NCBI GenBank assembly: GCA_021295955.1
Contig: JAGWBJ010000012.1
Span: 102,440-166,439, forward strand
Length of the DNA: 64,000 nt
From: Dehalococcoidia bacterium
Lineage (GTDB): Bacteria; Chloroflexota; Dehalococcoidia; Lucifugimonadales; JAGWBF01
Reading direction: 5' to 3'
Made by a program: the position numbers and the translations under genes. Under the pieces are notes generated by a model, which was not told where the DNA came from, did not search any database, and worked only from the letters and a program-made list of their open reading frames with translations. Positions 15,695 through 25,038 of this stretch are shown here, piece by piece; the stretch's first letter is position 1; the number at the start of each line of letters is the position of its first letter.

Positions 15695-17485
15695 GTGGTC
15701 CATACCTGGGTTAGAAGGCCCGCGTTGTGGGTCTTTGCTCCATTCTTGTTAATCCTGCTAGTCGCGGCGGCCTGTGGCGAGGACGCCACCGAGGCCCCGA
15801 CCGCCATGCCCGCGACGGCTATGCCCGAGGCGACGGCTATGCCCGAGGCGACGGCTATGCCCGAGGCGACGGCGGTCCCGACGGCCATGCCCGAGGCGAC
15901 CGAGCCGCCGATGATGACGTCCGAGACGAAGAGGCTGCGCTTCGCCACCCAGGCGCCCTGGATCGAGATCGTCCTCCCGTGGCGCGGCGGCAGCTGGGGT
16001 TCCAACCTGGTGGTGAGGACTCACATGGAGCCCCTCATCGACGTGCACAACGAGACCACCGAGCTGGTCCCCAACCTGGCCACCGAGTGGCGCATGATCA
16101 ATCCCGAGGAGTGGGAGTTCACCCTGAGAGAGGGTGTCCCGTACCACAAGACCGGGCCCAACGCGGACGATTGGGGTGACTTCGTGGCGGCTGACGTGGC
16201 TCACGTCATCGCCAGAAACTCCGAGTCGAACCTCTCCACCGACGGGCCATCGTTCAGGGCCAAGTTCGGCGCCACCGAGGGCGAGGTGATGACCAACGTC
16301 GAGATTATCGACGACCACAAGATCAAGTTGACACCAGTATCGCCCGACGTGGACCTAGATCTGACGGCCAGCTCTCAGTACGGCAACTTCCTCATGCATG
16401 CCAAGGCCCAGTGGGACGCCCAGGGCATTGAGGGCAGCGAAGCCAACCCCGCCGGCACCGGGTCCTACCAGTTGGTAAACCGGCAGTTGGGCGTTTGGCT
16501 GCTCTGGGAGCGCGTAGAAGACCACTGGCGCCAGACTCCAGAGTTTGAAGAGTTTGAGATCCTGCTGGTCCCAGAGCACGCGACACGGCTGTCCATGCTT
16601 TTGGGCGGTGAAGTTGCCATGACCGAGATACCCCGGGACCTCCATCCCGAAGCCGTGTCCCAGGGGTACAAGGTGTGGAGCACCGTCAATCCAGTGACCC
16701 AGGCCTTCGGCATATTCGGTGGCGGCTACGGCGAGGATACTCCGGAGTTCGATCCCGACATGCCGTCATCCAGCCCGTTGGTCCGGCAGGCCATCAACAA
16801 GGCCCTCGACCGGGATGCCATCGATAGCGAAGTGTTCAAGGGCGTAGGCGAGACCCTGTACGTCCAGGCTTATCACGAGGAGTTGCCTGGCTGGAGTTCT
16901 CGTTGGCAGGACGAGTTCGACGAGAAGTACGGGTATGACCCCGACGAGGCCAGACAGCTGCTGGAGGAGGCCGGTTACGGGGAAGGCTTCGAGTTCAAGC
17001 TGTGGCTGATGCAGTTCCCTGGCTTCCCGGAGACCACGGCCATAACCGAGGCCATATTCAACTACCTCCGGGAAGTGGGTATCGACGCCACCATCGAGGA
17101 GATCGAAGTGGCCCGCCACAGGGAAGCATATGTGGCTCGGGAAACTCATGGCACCCTCCACTTCCGGCGCACCAGCTTCACTACGCCAATGGTCGTGACT
17201 CGCTGGTACAATGCCAGGCCGCCCACGGGCAGCGCCACCGCCTGGGAATTCCCCGTTGAGCAGCAGGCCATTTGGGACCAGGCATTCATTGCCGATACCA
17301 AAGAGTCGCAGAACGATCTTCTGAGGCAGTTGGGCGACTGGAAGTTCGACAACTTCAGCGAGGTGCCATTGTTCTGGCTGCCCGGCCAGGCGGTGGTTGA
17401 CCCGGATGTAATTGCCGAGTACATCTGGCCCGGCAACGTGGACGCTGGCTTCGACCACTTCGAGTACATAAAAGCGGCAAACTAG
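15695..17485 (+). CDS. ABC transporter substrate-binding lipoprotein, peptide/nickel family 5
   Basis: A 596-residue family 5 extracytoplasmic solute-binding protein. A signal peptide ends in the lipobox LVAAAC. A Pro/Thr/Ala/Met-rich linker (MPEATAMPEATA repeats) tethers the binding domain, which begins near residue 75 with KRLRFATQAPW and has the family's NLATEW / EFTLREGVPYH segment and VRQAINKALDRDAI. GTG at 15695 was preferred over GTG at 15689 because the AGGAGG at 15682-15687 is then 7 bases away. It is the first gene of an importer operon; the ligand may be peptides or another small organic molecule. A stable hairpin follows the stop. Confidence 0.87.
   Translation: MVHTWVRRPALWVFAPFLLILLVAAACGEDATEAPTAMPATAMPEATAMPEATAMPEATAVPTAMPEATEPPMMTSETKRLRFATQAPWIEIVLPWRGGSWGSNLVVRTHMEPLIDVHNETTELVPNLATEWRMINPEEWEFTLREGVPYHKTGPNADDWGDFVAADVAHVIARNSESNLSTDGPSFRAKFGATEGEVMTNVEIIDDHKIKLTPVSPDVDLDLTASSQYGNFLMHAKAQWDAQGIEGSEANPAGTGSYQLVNRQLGVWLLWERVEDHWRQTPEFEEFEILLVPEHATRLSMLLGGEVAMTEIPRDLHPEAVSQGYKVWSTVNPVTQAFGIFGGGYGEDTPEFDPDMPSSSPLVRQAINKALDRDAIDSEVFKGVGETLYVQAYHEELPGWSSRWQDEFDEKYGYDPDEARQLLEEAGYGEGFEFKLWLMQFPGFPETTAITEAIFNYLREVGIDATIEEIEVARHREAYVARETHGTLHFRRTSFTTPMVVTRWYNARPPTGSATAWEFPVEQQAIWDQAFIADTKESQNDLLRQLGDWKFDNFSEVPLFWLPGQAVVDPDVIAEYIWPGNVDAGFDHFEYIKAAN
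15821..15874 (+). repeat. Three tandem 18-bp units in the SBP linker
   Basis: The unit ATGCCCGAGGCGACGGCT encodes MPEATA. Three copies are nearly exact, with degenerate copies on both sides (about 15806 and 15887). The repeat lies in the flexible tether, where copy-number change would keep the frame. Confidence 0.9.
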
Positions 17486-17529
17486 CGGCCCCCGAGCTGG
17501 GTTTATCCCAGGCAGACGAAGAGTGTGTA

Positions 17530-17565
17530 CAGGAGGATGCTCCCAAAAAGGGGGGCATCCTCCTG
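17530..17565 (+). terminator. Stable hairpin after the SBP gene
   Basis: Fifteen-base arms CAGGAGGATGCTCCC and GGGGGCATCCTCCTG pair with one G-T wobble around an A-rich loop. There is no following T-run, so partial termination or protection of the SBP messenger is more likely than full termination. Confidence 0.7.
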
Positions 17566-17653
17566 ACATACCCGGAAGCTCGTCGCCTAGCGGAGACGGA
17601 TACTGATATCTCAACGTCTAATAGGGTCGGATGGACTTGACCGAGTGCCTCAA

Positions 17654-18070
17654 ATGAAGATCAAACCGTTTTTGGTGATGCTGTCCTGCTTTGCGTTGTG
17701 CCTGGCTGCCTGCGGTGGGCAGGACGATGGGCCGGACGTGGCGCCCGCGGGTCCGCTGGAAGCATCCATCCCCGAGATATACACTGAGTTCCAGGCAGAC
17801 CGCATCAAGGCCAATGACAAATGGCGAGATGTGGTGGTCATCGTGGAGGGGGCGGTTCGCCGGACTGGTGAGAGCGAGGGCATCCCCCTGGTGTCGGTAC
17901 AGCACGTGGAGGGTACCGCAGCCGACTGCTACTTCAGTCCGGATAAAGTTGAAGGGCTTGCCGATCTCAAGACCGGACAAGTGCTCACGTTGGTGGAGAA
18001 GGTGCGGGGGGCTAACAGGGAGAGTCTGGAACTGGACGAGTGCGTGATAATGAGCGTTCGGGATACGTAG
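17654..18070 (+). CDS. OB-fold putative lipoprotein (tRNA_anti-like)
   Basis: A 138-residue lipoprotein: signal peptide with lipobox LAAC near residue 20, then a compact domain resembling the OB-fold tRNA_anti-like lipoprotein family (a pattern of EFQADRIKAN...VVIVEGAV, CYFSPDKVEGLADLKTGQ, VRGANRESLELDECVI). Two Cys in the domain may pair. ATG at 17654 gives a normal signal peptide; a GTG at 17645 is possible. It lies between the SBP gene and the first permease gene (9 bases before the latter), so it is probably co-transcribed and may assist binding or delivery. Such a member is not a standard part of dipeptide importers. Confidence 0.7.
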   Translation: MKIKPFLVMLSCFALCLAACGGQDDGPDVAPAGPLEASIPEIYTEFQADRIKANDKWRDVVVIVEGAVRRTGESEGIPLVSVQHVEGTAADCYFSPDKVEGLADLKTGQVLTLVEKVRGANRESLELDECVIMSVRDT

Positions 18071-18079
18071 GTCCGTTTC

Positions 18080-19000
18080 ATGCAACGATACATACTGCTT
18101 CGCATCCTTCAGTCCATCATCTCCATCTTCGCCGTGAGCATCATCATCTTCATGGTGGGCCGCGTAGTAGGCGACCCTGCCAGCGCCTTGCTGCCTCCTG
18201 AGGCCACCCTGGAAGAGTTCGACAGGGTCAACGCCGCCTGGGGTCTGGACAAGCCCTTGGTCGTTCAGTACGGCAAGTACATCGGCAACGCCTTCAAGGG
18301 AGACTTTGGCGAGTCGTGGAAATGGCAGGGCTACACTGCGGGCGGCTTGATTGCAGACAGATTCCCCGCGACAGCGGAGTTGGCGGCCCTAGCTCTGGCC
18401 ATGGGACTGTTCGTGGCGATCCCGTTGGGGGTGATTTCATCCGTACGCAAGGATACTCCCTTTGACTACCTCGGGAAGACCGTCGCGCTGATCGGACAGT
18501 CTGTGCCTGCCTTCTGGATGGGAATAGTCATGATATGGCTTTTCGCAGTGGAATTGGAGTGGCTTCCAACCTCTGGACGGGGGGGATGGAAGACATATAT
18601 CCTGCCGGCCGTCGCCATGGGCTGGTTCCAGGTGGCCGCTTTCATGCGGCTGATTCGGTCCGCCATGCTGGACGTGTTGGACAGCGAGTACGTAAAGCTG
18701 GCCCGGATCAAGGGCGTGGCCGAGTGGAAGGTCGTGTGGAAGCACTGCCTGCGGAACGCCGCCATCGCACCCCTCACCTACTTCGGTATCATTCTCGGCA
18801 CCTTGATGGCCGGGTCGGTGGCTATCGAAACGGTGTTCACCTGGCCCGGCGTGGGATTGCTTGCGGTGGACGCGGTCCGCTCCAGGGACTATCAGGTCCT
18901 GCAGACCGTGGTCATCATGTTCTCAGCCATATATATCGCGGCGAACCTGACGGTGGACGTCCTATATGCCTACCTGGACCCGCGAATACGGTACCAATAA
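18080..19000 (+). CDS. ABC transporter permease, DppB type
   Basis: A 306-residue inner-membrane permease of the dipeptide/oligopeptide (DppB/OppB) family. The N-terminus MQRYILLRILQSI is typical, followed by a first membrane helix, the external segment with RFPATAELA, five further helices, the EAA loop (EYVKLARIKGVAEWKVVWKH) that contacts the ATPases, and the C-terminal DPRIRYQ. It starts 9 bases after the OB-fold lipoprotein gene. It forms the membrane channel with the permease at 19188. Confidence 0.93.
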   Translation: MQRYILLRILQSIISIFAVSIIIFMVGRVVGDPASALLPPEATLEEFDRVNAAWGLDKPLVVQYGKYIGNAFKGDFGESWKWQGYTAGGLIADRFPATAELAALALAMGLFVAIPLGVISSVRKDTPFDYLGKTVALIGQSVPAFWMGIVMIWLFAVELEWLPTSGRGGWKTYILPAVAMGWFQVAAFMRLIRSAMLDVLDSEYVKLARIKGVAEWKVVWKHCLRNAAIAPLTYFGIILGTLMAGSVAIETVFTWPGVGLLAVDAVRSRDYQVLQTVVIMFSAIYIAANLTVDVLYAYLDPRIRYQ

Positions 19001-19090
19001 GAGACGGCGGAAGCCCGATGCGGGCCCGCCGGTGCCGAGGGTGGCGCCCTTGAGTCCGTCGAGGCGTGGGTTCAGGCCTGTTTGACTACC

Positions 19091-19119
19091 TTGACACCCA
19101 ATGTAGCTATGTGTAAAGT
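19091..19119 (+). promoter_or_regulatory. Internal promoter in the importer operon
   Basis: TTGACA at 19091-19096, exactly 17 bases and TAAAGT at 19114-19119, in the 187-base gap between the two permease genes. It could add transcripts of the DppC-type permease and both ATPases. Confidence 0.6.
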
Positions 19120-19187
19120 AGTCGCCGTGGCGGTCGCTGGGCAGAACAGAACCATTGCAGGAGCCCCGCAGCTAGGGGACCAGTGAA

Positions 19188-20246
19188 ATGGCGATAGCGA
19201 TAACTGCCGGCGAGCCGTGGTATTCGAGAGCTCGGTTGATGCGCTACGCGAGGGAAGCCAGGCGGCTTCCACTGTTCGCGATGGGGATACTGCTCCTCGT
19301 ATTGATCGTACCGGCCATCTTCGCTCCCCTGGTGGCGCCCCACGATCCCAAAGACGGCGATATCCGGGATCGTCTGCTGCCTCCCTTCTGGATGGAAGCC
19401 AGTAGCGATGCGTTCCGGGTCTCCCAGGGCATCACCGCCGATCCGAACGAGATGGCTCTCGCCGATGCCCAGAGATTCGTGAGGATTGGCGATGCAACGG
19501 TCGTTGGGGGCGCGGAAGAGGTGAACGTCGGCGACACCATTGAGGTAGTCAACAAAGCAGGTGGCTCGACGAAGTACATCCTGGGTACCGATAAAGCAGG
19601 ACGAGACATCTTCAGCCGGGTCATCTACGGGTCTCGCATATCCATAATGGTGGCGCTAATCTCAATCGGCATCGGTGCGGCCGTCGGGACCATAGTCGGT
19701 ATAGCCTCGGGGTATTTCGGCGGGTGGGCCGACTCATTGCTGATGCGCCTGTCCGACATCTCCATGTCGCTGCCCATCGTACTAGTGGCGCTATTGCTTG
19801 TGGCAACCGTCGGTCCCAGCTTCAGTGTGGTGATAACGGTGCTGGTGTTGCTAATGTGGGCCCGGTTTGCCCGCATGGTGCGGGGAGAGACCCTGGCCAT
19901 TGTGACCCAGGACTTCATCGCCCGGGCCAGGGTTGCGGGGGCTTCCCACTTCCGCATCATGCTCGTTCATATCTTCCCTAATCTTATCAACAGCCTGATA
20001 GTGTTGAGCACCCTGTGGGTCGCCTTCGTCATCCTGCTGGAGGCTACCCTGACGTTCCTGGGCGCGGGCATTCCCAGGCCCACTCCGGCCTGGGGGCTGA
20101 TGGTGTCCGACGGCCGGGAGCTGGTGTTCACGGAGTGGTGGGTGGCCCTGTTCCCGGGCATCGCCATCCTGCTGGTTTGTATGGCCATGAACCTGCTGGG
20201 CGACTGGATGCGGGACCGGCTTGACCCCAAACAGAGGCAGGTGTAG
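19188..20246 (+). CDS. ABC transporter permease, DppC type, with enlarged first external loop
   Basis: A 352-residue permease of the DppC/OppC family. The first helix is at about residues 28-50. The hallmark YILGTDKAGRDIFSR is at about 130-144, followed by five helices and the EAA loop (DFIARARVAGASHFRIMLVH). Between helix 1 and the LGTD motif there are about 80 residues rather than the usual 35, with strand-like VRIGDATVVGGAEEVNVGDTIEV that looks like a small inserted beta domain. Ribosome site AGGGGA. It pairs with the DppB-type permease upstream. Confidence 0.9.
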   Translation: MAIAITAGEPWYSRARLMRYAREARRLPLFAMGILLLVLIVPAIFAPLVAPHDPKDGDIRDRLLPPFWMEASSDAFRVSQGITADPNEMALADAQRFVRIGDATVVGGAEEVNVGDTIEVVNKAGGSTKYILGTDKAGRDIFSRVIYGSRISIMVALISIGIGAAVGTIVGIASGYFGGWADSLLMRLSDISMSLPIVLVALLLVATVGPSFSVVITVLVLLMWARFARMVRGETLAIVTQDFIARARVAGASHFRIMLVHIFPNLINSLIVLSTLWVAFVILLEATLTFLGAGIPRPTPAWGLMVSDGRELVFTEWWVALFPGIAILLVCMAMNLLGDWMRDRLDPKQRQV

Positions 20247-20251
20247 TTCCC

Positions 20252-21280
20252 GTGTCGACGCAGATGGGCGAAGTCATCCTGGACGTCAAGGACCTGCATA
20301 CCTACTTCTTCAACCGGTGGGGCACGGTCAAGGCCGTCGACGGCGTCAGCTTCTCCCTCCGCCAGGGCGAGACCCTGGGAATCGTGGGAGAGTCGGGCTG
20401 CGGCAAGACGATGACTGCGCTCTCCCTGCTCCGGCTGATCCCCAGGCCCGCCGCGCGGATCGTCGAGGGGCAGATCATCCTCGACGGCGAGGACCTGGTG
20501 GAGAAGACCGACCGGGAGATGAGGGACATCCGGGGGCGGAAGATCTCCATGATCCTGCAGGACCCCCAGACCTCGTTGAACCCGGTCTTTACCATCGGCA
20601 ACCAGCTTGTGGAGGCCCTGCGCACCCACAGGCATGGCTCCCACAAGTCCATGGTCCAGCATGCTATGGAGGCGTTGCGCAGCGTGAGGGTGGCTGCCCC
20701 CGAGCGCCGCCTGGACGACTTTCCCCACCAGATGAGCGGGGGCATGAAGCAGCGCATCATCGGCGCCATCGCCATGTCCTGCGAGCCCAAGGTCATCATC
20801 GCCGACGAGCCCACCACCGCCCTGGATGTGACCATCCAGCTTCAATACCTACGCCTGCTCAAGGAGATCCAGGCGGAGACCGGGCTGGGCATCATCTTCA
20901 TCACCCACGACTTCGGGATAGTGGCCCGCATGTGCGACAGGGTGGCCGTGATGTACGCGGGCCGCATCGTCGAGGACGCGGACGTGAGGGACCTGTTTAA
21001 CAACCCCACTCACCCGTACACCCAGGCCTTGATGGCCGCCGTTCCCCAGATGGAGCGGACGGACCGCCTGTTCGCGATCGAGGGCCAGCCCCCGGCGCTG
21101 TTCGACCTTCCCGTGGGTTGCCGGTTCGCTCCCCGCTGCCTGCACGTCCACGACCGGTGCTTGTCCGGCTACCCCGACAGCTTCCCCGTGTCCGGGGGCC
21201 ACAGGGCCAGCTGCTGGCTGGCCGATACCAACGGCGGAGGGTCCGAGGTCCAGGAGAGGTCGATTGGGGAGCCTGCGTGA
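20252..21280 (+). CDS. ABC transporter ATP-binding protein, DppD type
   Basis: A 342-residue ATPase of the dipeptide importer family. Walker A is GESGCGKT (about 47-54), the signature motif is MSGGMKQR, Walker B is VIIADEPTTALD, and the H-loop is ITHDFG. The C-terminal oligopeptide/dipeptide extension contains the Cys cluster (GCRFAPRCLHVHDRC) that binds a 4Fe-4S cluster in some DppD proteins. The GTG at 20252 starts 5 bases after the permease stop, with an in-frame ATG at 20264 as alternative. The stop overlaps the next ATPase by GTGA. Confidence 0.93.
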   Translation: MSTQMGEVILDVKDLHTYFFNRWGTVKAVDGVSFSLRQGETLGIVGESGCGKTMTALSLLRLIPRPAARIVEGQIILDGEDLVEKTDREMRDIRGRKISMILQDPQTSLNPVFTIGNQLVEALRTHRHGSHKSMVQHAMEALRSVRVAAPERRLDDFPHQMSGGMKQRIIGAIAMSCEPKVIIADEPTTALDVTIQLQYLRLLKEIQAETGLGIIFITHDFGIVARMCDRVAVMYAGRIVEDADVRDLFNNPTHPYTQALMAAVPQMERTDRLFAIEGQPPALFDLPVGCRFAPRCLHVHDRCLSGYPDSFPVSGGHRASCWLADTNGGGSEVQERSIGEPA

Positions 21281-22344
21281 CACAGGAACTCCTTCGCGTA
21301 GAAGAGTTGACCAAGTACTTCCCCGTCACCACGGGGCTGATCTTGATGAAGACCGTCGGCCACGTACAGGCGGTCGACGGCATCAGCTTCTCCATCAATC
21401 AGGGCGAGACCCTGGGCCTCGTGGGCGAGTCGGGCTGCGGTAAGACCACCACCGCCAAGCTGCTTCTTCGCCTTGAGCAGCCCACCAGCGGCCAGATACT
21501 CCTAAACGGCGAGGACGTGCTGAGGTTCCAGGGCCAGTCCCTCAAGGATTACCGCACCCAGGTCCAGGCCGTGTTCCAGGACCCGTGGTCCTCCCTGAGC
21601 CCCCGCATGAGGGTCAAGGACATCGTTGCCGAGGCCCTGGTGGTGAACAGGAACGTGTCCAGGGCCGAAAGGGACGAGCGGGTGGCGGAGGTGCTCTCCC
21701 AGGTCGGCCTGCGGAAGGAGCAAGGCAACCTCTACCCCCACGAATTCAGCGGTGGTCAGAGACAGCGAATCGCCGTCGCCAGCGCCCTGGCCTCCTACCC
21801 CAAGCTGATCATCCTGGACGAGCCCGTCTCGGCGTTGGACGTGTCCATCAGGGCGCAGGTGATGAACCTGCTGGTGGACCTGCAGGAGCAGACGGAGGTA
21901 GCCTTTCTGCTGGTGGCCCACAACCTGGCCACCGTGCGCTACATGGCCCATCAGACGGCGGTCATGTACCTGGGGCAGATCGTCGAGCAAGGGCCCACGG
22001 ACGCCCTCTATGAGGAGCCCCTTCATCCCTACACCAAGGCGCTGTTCTCCGCGGCCCTGCCCGCCCATCCCGACGTACAGCGGGAAGAGATCGTGCTTAC
22101 GGGAGAGGTGCCGTCACCCATCAACCCCCCCACCGGCTGCCGGTTCCATCCCCGCTGTCCCTGGGTGATGGACAGGTGCTCCGTGGAGGAGCCCGTCATG
22201 AGGGACGTGGGCGGGGGCCACAGGGTCTCATGCCATCTGTATAGTGAGGGAGGGGCCGTCTCCATCAACGGCCCCACGCCCGGCGCCGGCCAGGTGCCCG
22301 ATGCGGCTCCCGCCGCCCCTTCCAGCGACGCCGCCGAAGGCTGA
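21277..22344 (+). CDS. ABC transporter ATP-binding protein, DppF type
   Basis: A 355-residue second ATPase. Walker [11 protein letters not shown]-loop [12 protein letters not shown], signature FSGGQRQR, Walker [13 protein letters not shown] and H-loop VAHNLA are present. The C-terminal extension again has the Cys-rich segment ([15 protein letters not shown]). It starts with GTG inside the stop of the preceding gene. The last 30 residues are a Pro/Ala/Gly-rich tail not needed for the fold. Last gene of the importer operon. Confidence 0.93.
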   Translation: MTQELLRVEELTKYFPVTTGLILMKTVGHVQAVDGISFSINQGETLGLVGESGCGKTTTAKLLLRLEQPTSGQILLNGEDVLRFQGQSLKDYRTQVQAVFQDPWSSLSPRMRVKDIVAEALVVNRNVSRAERDERVAEVLSQVGLRKEQGNLYPHEFSGGQRQRIAVASALASYPKLIILDEPVSALDVSIRAQVMNLLVDLQEQTEVAFLLVAHNLATVRYMAHQTAVMYLGQIVEQGPTDALYEEPLHPYTKALFSAALPAHPDVQREEIVLTGEVPSPINPPTGCRFHPRCPWVMDRCSVEEPVMRDVGGGHRVSCHLYSEGGAVSINGPTPGAGQVPDAAPAAPSSDAAEG

Positions 22345-22471
22345 TTCCGGCCTTCCGGCCGCCCCGTAGACCGCGGACGCCCCCCGGATATCCACCCTGG
22401 CCTACCCTATCGAACGGTGCCTACGCCGCCGAGCCGCGTACGCCGGCCCAAAGAGCAGCTCCGCCCGGGAC

Positions 22472-23881
22472 TCACGCGTTTGGGGGACGCATGGTGTGCC
22501 AGTCGGTGGCCTGCTCGTAGGCGTGGCCTACCTTGAAGACAGTCTCCTCGGAAAAGGGCTTTCCCACCACCTGCAGCCCCACGGGCATGTTGGCCGGAGA
22601 GAGGCCGCAGGGCACGGAGATGCCCGGGACGCTGGCCAGGTTGGCCGTGTTGTTGAACATGAAGGGTATCCGGGCCGCCGTTTCCTTGCTGTCGATGGTA
22701 CGGTCGTCTTCCAGCCGCTCCGGGGCGGTCCGGCCCGAGGTGGGGAACACCAGGACATCGTACCGTTCCAGGGTGTCGTGGACCTGCCGTCGCAGCAGCT
22801 CCCTGAGCTTCTGGGCCTTGTAGTACGCCTGGGCGGGTATCAGGCTGGCCGTGAGGAGCATGATGGTGTTGTCGTGGCCGTACTCGTCCAGGCGGTCCCT
22901 TATCATGTTCCCTTGGTCCAGGGCGGTCTCGGCGGACAGCGCGGTGCCAGCTATGGTGTTGGCGTGGGCGACCAGGGGTATGGAGACGTCCTCGACCGTT
23001 GCGCCCAGCTCGCCCAGCACAGCGGTGGCCTTGACCACCACGTCCCGGACCTCGGGGTCGAGCCAGTGGCTGGTCATTATCTCGGATATCACTCCCACCT
23101 TCAGGCCCCTGACGTCGCCGTCCAGGGCGGCGGTGTAGTCGGGCACCGGAGCGTCCCACGTGTACGGGTCCCTGGGGTCGTATCCCGCGATGGCTCCCAG
23201 GGTGATGGCGCAGTCCTCCACCGTTCGGGACATGGGCCCCACCTGGTCCATGGACCACACGCCCCTCATGACCCCATGCCGGCTGACCCTGCCCCACGAC
23301 GGCCTCAGCCCCACGATGCCGCACCAGGAAGCGGGCCGCCTTATGGAGCCTCCCGTGTCCTCGCCCAGGGACGTGGCGCAGAGGAAGGCCCCGGTGCCCG
23401 CTCCCGACCCGCTGCTGGAGCCCCCCGCTAGGGCGTCCAGGTTCCAGGGGTTGTGGGGCAGGCTGTATCGGTGGGTATAGGGACTGACCGCCAGCTCCGT
23501 CATGTTGGTCTTGCCGAGGATGACGGCTCCCGCCCCCTTCAGGTTCGCCACCACCGTGGCGTCCTCCTCGGGAACGAAGTCCCGGAACAGTCGAGACCCG
23601 CCCGTGGTACGGGTACCGCGGGTCCAGATCTGGTCCTTGATCCCCACGGGGATGCCGTGCATGGGCCCCCGGTATTCGCCCGCCGCGATCTCCCGTTCCG
23701 CTTCCCTGGCGGCCTGGAGGGCCTCCCGGCGGCACACTGTCAGATAAGCGTTGAACTTGAAGTCCAGGTCGTCTATGCGGTCCAGGTAGGCCTCGGTCGC
23801 CTCCACCGGAGACACGTCCCTCCCCCGGATGAGACGCCCCAGCTCCGCCACCGTCAGAAAGGGTATATCGTTCCTGTCCAT
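22472..23881 (-). CDS. Amidase (amidase signature family)
   Basis: A 469-residue cytoplasmic amidase. The Ser-cisSer-Lys triad can be placed at Lys82 (GIPVGIKDQ), Ser157 (in AGGSSSGSG) and Ser179 (EDTGGSIRR). The second motif deviates from the common GGSSGGSA at one Gly. Related to GatA-like amidases, but the absence of gatB/gatC and the substitutions point to a catabolic amidase. The ATG follows AAGGAG. It lies just after the ABC importer (convergent) and near an asparaginase, consistent with use of imported amides. Confidence 0.9.
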   Translation of the reverse strand: MDRNDIPFLTVAELGRLIRGRDVSPVEATEAYLDRIDDLDFKFNAYLTVCRREALQAAREAEREIAAGEYRGPMHGIPVGIKDQIWTRGTRTTGGSRLFRDFVPEEDATVVANLKGAGAVILGKTNMTELAVSPYTHRYSLPHNPWNLDALAGGSSSGSGAGTGAFLCATSLGEDTGGSIRRPASWCGIVGLRPSWGRVSRHGVMRGVWSMDQVGPMSRTVEDCAITLGAIAGYDPRDPYTWDAPVPDYTAALDGDVRGLKVGVISEIMTSHWLDPEVRDVVVKATAVLGELGATVEDVSIPLVAHANTIAGTALSAETALDQGNMIRDRLDEYGHDNTIMLLTASLIPAQAYYKAQKLRELLRRQVHDTLERYDVLVFPTSGRTAPERLEDDRTIDSKETAARIPFMFNNTANLASVPGISVPCGLSPANMPVGLQVVGKPFSEETVFKVGHAYEQATDWHTMRPPNA

Positions 23882-23957
23882 GCAACGCTCCTTTCCAATA
23901 CCCGCGATGCGGCTGCCCCTTCACGCCTAAAGGGAAGGGCAGCACAGGAGTGAGGGG

Positions 23958-23991
23958 GCGCCCCCTTGGGCATCTCCACGCAAGGGGGCGC
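23958..23991 (-). terminator. Hairpin between asparaginase and amidase genes
   Basis: A perfect 11-base stem (GCGCCCCCTTG / CAAGGGGGCGC) with a 12-base loop, just past the asparaginase stop on the minus strand. It suggests the two enzymes are not one simple transcript. Confidence 0.6.
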
Positions 23992-24027
23992 GGTGCTCTC
24001 AGGGAGAACGGCGCCCTGGAGCCCGCC

Positions 24028-25038
24028 TCAGTAGGTGTCGAACATCCGCTGTATCTCGCCCCGGTCCCGGGTGACGGTCAGGGCCAGCATCAGCAGGATA
24101 CGGGCCTTCTTGGGGCTGAGGTTGTCGCCGGCTATGTAGCCCCTCTCCATGTTGCCCTCGGTCAGTATCACCCTGCCGCTTCCCACGTGGGCGGCGATGA
24201 CGACCGGTATTCCGGCCTTGGTCACCGTCTCCAGGGCGTCCATCTGGTCGGGGTGGGAGGCGCCCGGGGCCAGCGCCGCCGAGACTATCCCCGAGACCCC
24301 GGCCTCGGCGAACAGTCTCACGGGGAGCCCGTCGCCCCCGGCGGTGGAGTAGGCGATCTCCACCCTGGGGAGCTCGGTGAGACCGTCGACGCTGAACTCG
24401 CTCTCGTAGGTATGCCTCCGGCTGGGCGACTGGTAGTAGACAACCCGGTGGTCCGAGTCGGCGTAGCCCAGGAACCCGAACTCCCCCGACTTGAAGGTCT
24501 CCACCCGGTAGGTGTTGGTCTTGGTCACGTGGCGGGCGGCCTGGATCTCGTTGTTGAGGACCGTCACGACCCCCCTTCCGACGGACTCGGGCGAGGCGGC
24601 GGTCTGGATGGCGTTGAGCAGGTTTACGTCCGCGTCGGTGCCCATGGCGGTGGGAGGGCGCATGGCTCCCGTCACCACCACGGGCTTCCTGCTCTTCACG
24701 GTCAGGTTGAGGAAATAGGCCGTCTCCTCCAGGGTGGCGGTGCCGTGGGTCACCGCGACGCCGGCCACCTCGGGCTCCTCGCTGAAGATCTGGTTGATGC
24801 GCTTGGCTAGGGCCAGCCAGTGGTCCAGCTCGATGCCGGTGCTGGCCACGTTGATGAACTGTTCGGCCTTGACCTGGGCGAAGTCCGCGGCCTCGGGGAC
24901 CCGGTCCAGCATCTCCTGGATGGGGGCCCGGATGCCCGCGGTCCCGTACTCCGTGCCGTCCATCCTGTTGGCTCCCTGGGTGGCGATGGTGCCCCCGGTC
25001 CCCAGCAGGTAGACTATGGGCTTGGAATCGGTGCTCAC
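24028..25038 (-). CDS. Type II asparaginase-like protein with substituted catalytic Asp
   Basis: A 336-residue asparaginase/glutaminase family protein without a signal peptide. The first motif LGTGGTIAT holds Thr17, equivalent to the nucleophile of E. coli AnsB. The second motif reads VTHGTATLEET: Thr100 is kept, but the position of AnsB Asp90 is Ala101. The catalytic Lys is present (Lys173 in VTKTNT). Loss of the Asp from the Thr-Asp-Lys relay predicts weak or altered activity. The GTG start has GGAGG upstream. It could act on a different beta-amide or be non-catalytic. Confidence 0.85.
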   Translation of the reverse strand: MSTDSKPIVYLLGTGGTIATQGANRMDGTEYGTAGIRAPIQEMLDRVPEAADFAQVKAEQFINVASTGIELDHWLALAKRINQIFSEEPEVAGVAVTHGTATLEETAYFLNLTVKSRKPVVVTGAMRPPTAMGTDADVNLLNAIQTAASPESVGRGVVTVLNNEIQAARHVTKTNTYRVETFKSGEFGFLGYADSDHRVVYYQSPSRRHTYESEFSVDGLTELPRVEIAYSTAGGDGLPVRLFAEAGVSGIVSAALAPGASHPDQMDALETVTKAGIPVVIAAHVGSGRVILTEGNMERGYIAGDNLSPKKARILLMLALTVTRDRGEIQRMFDTY

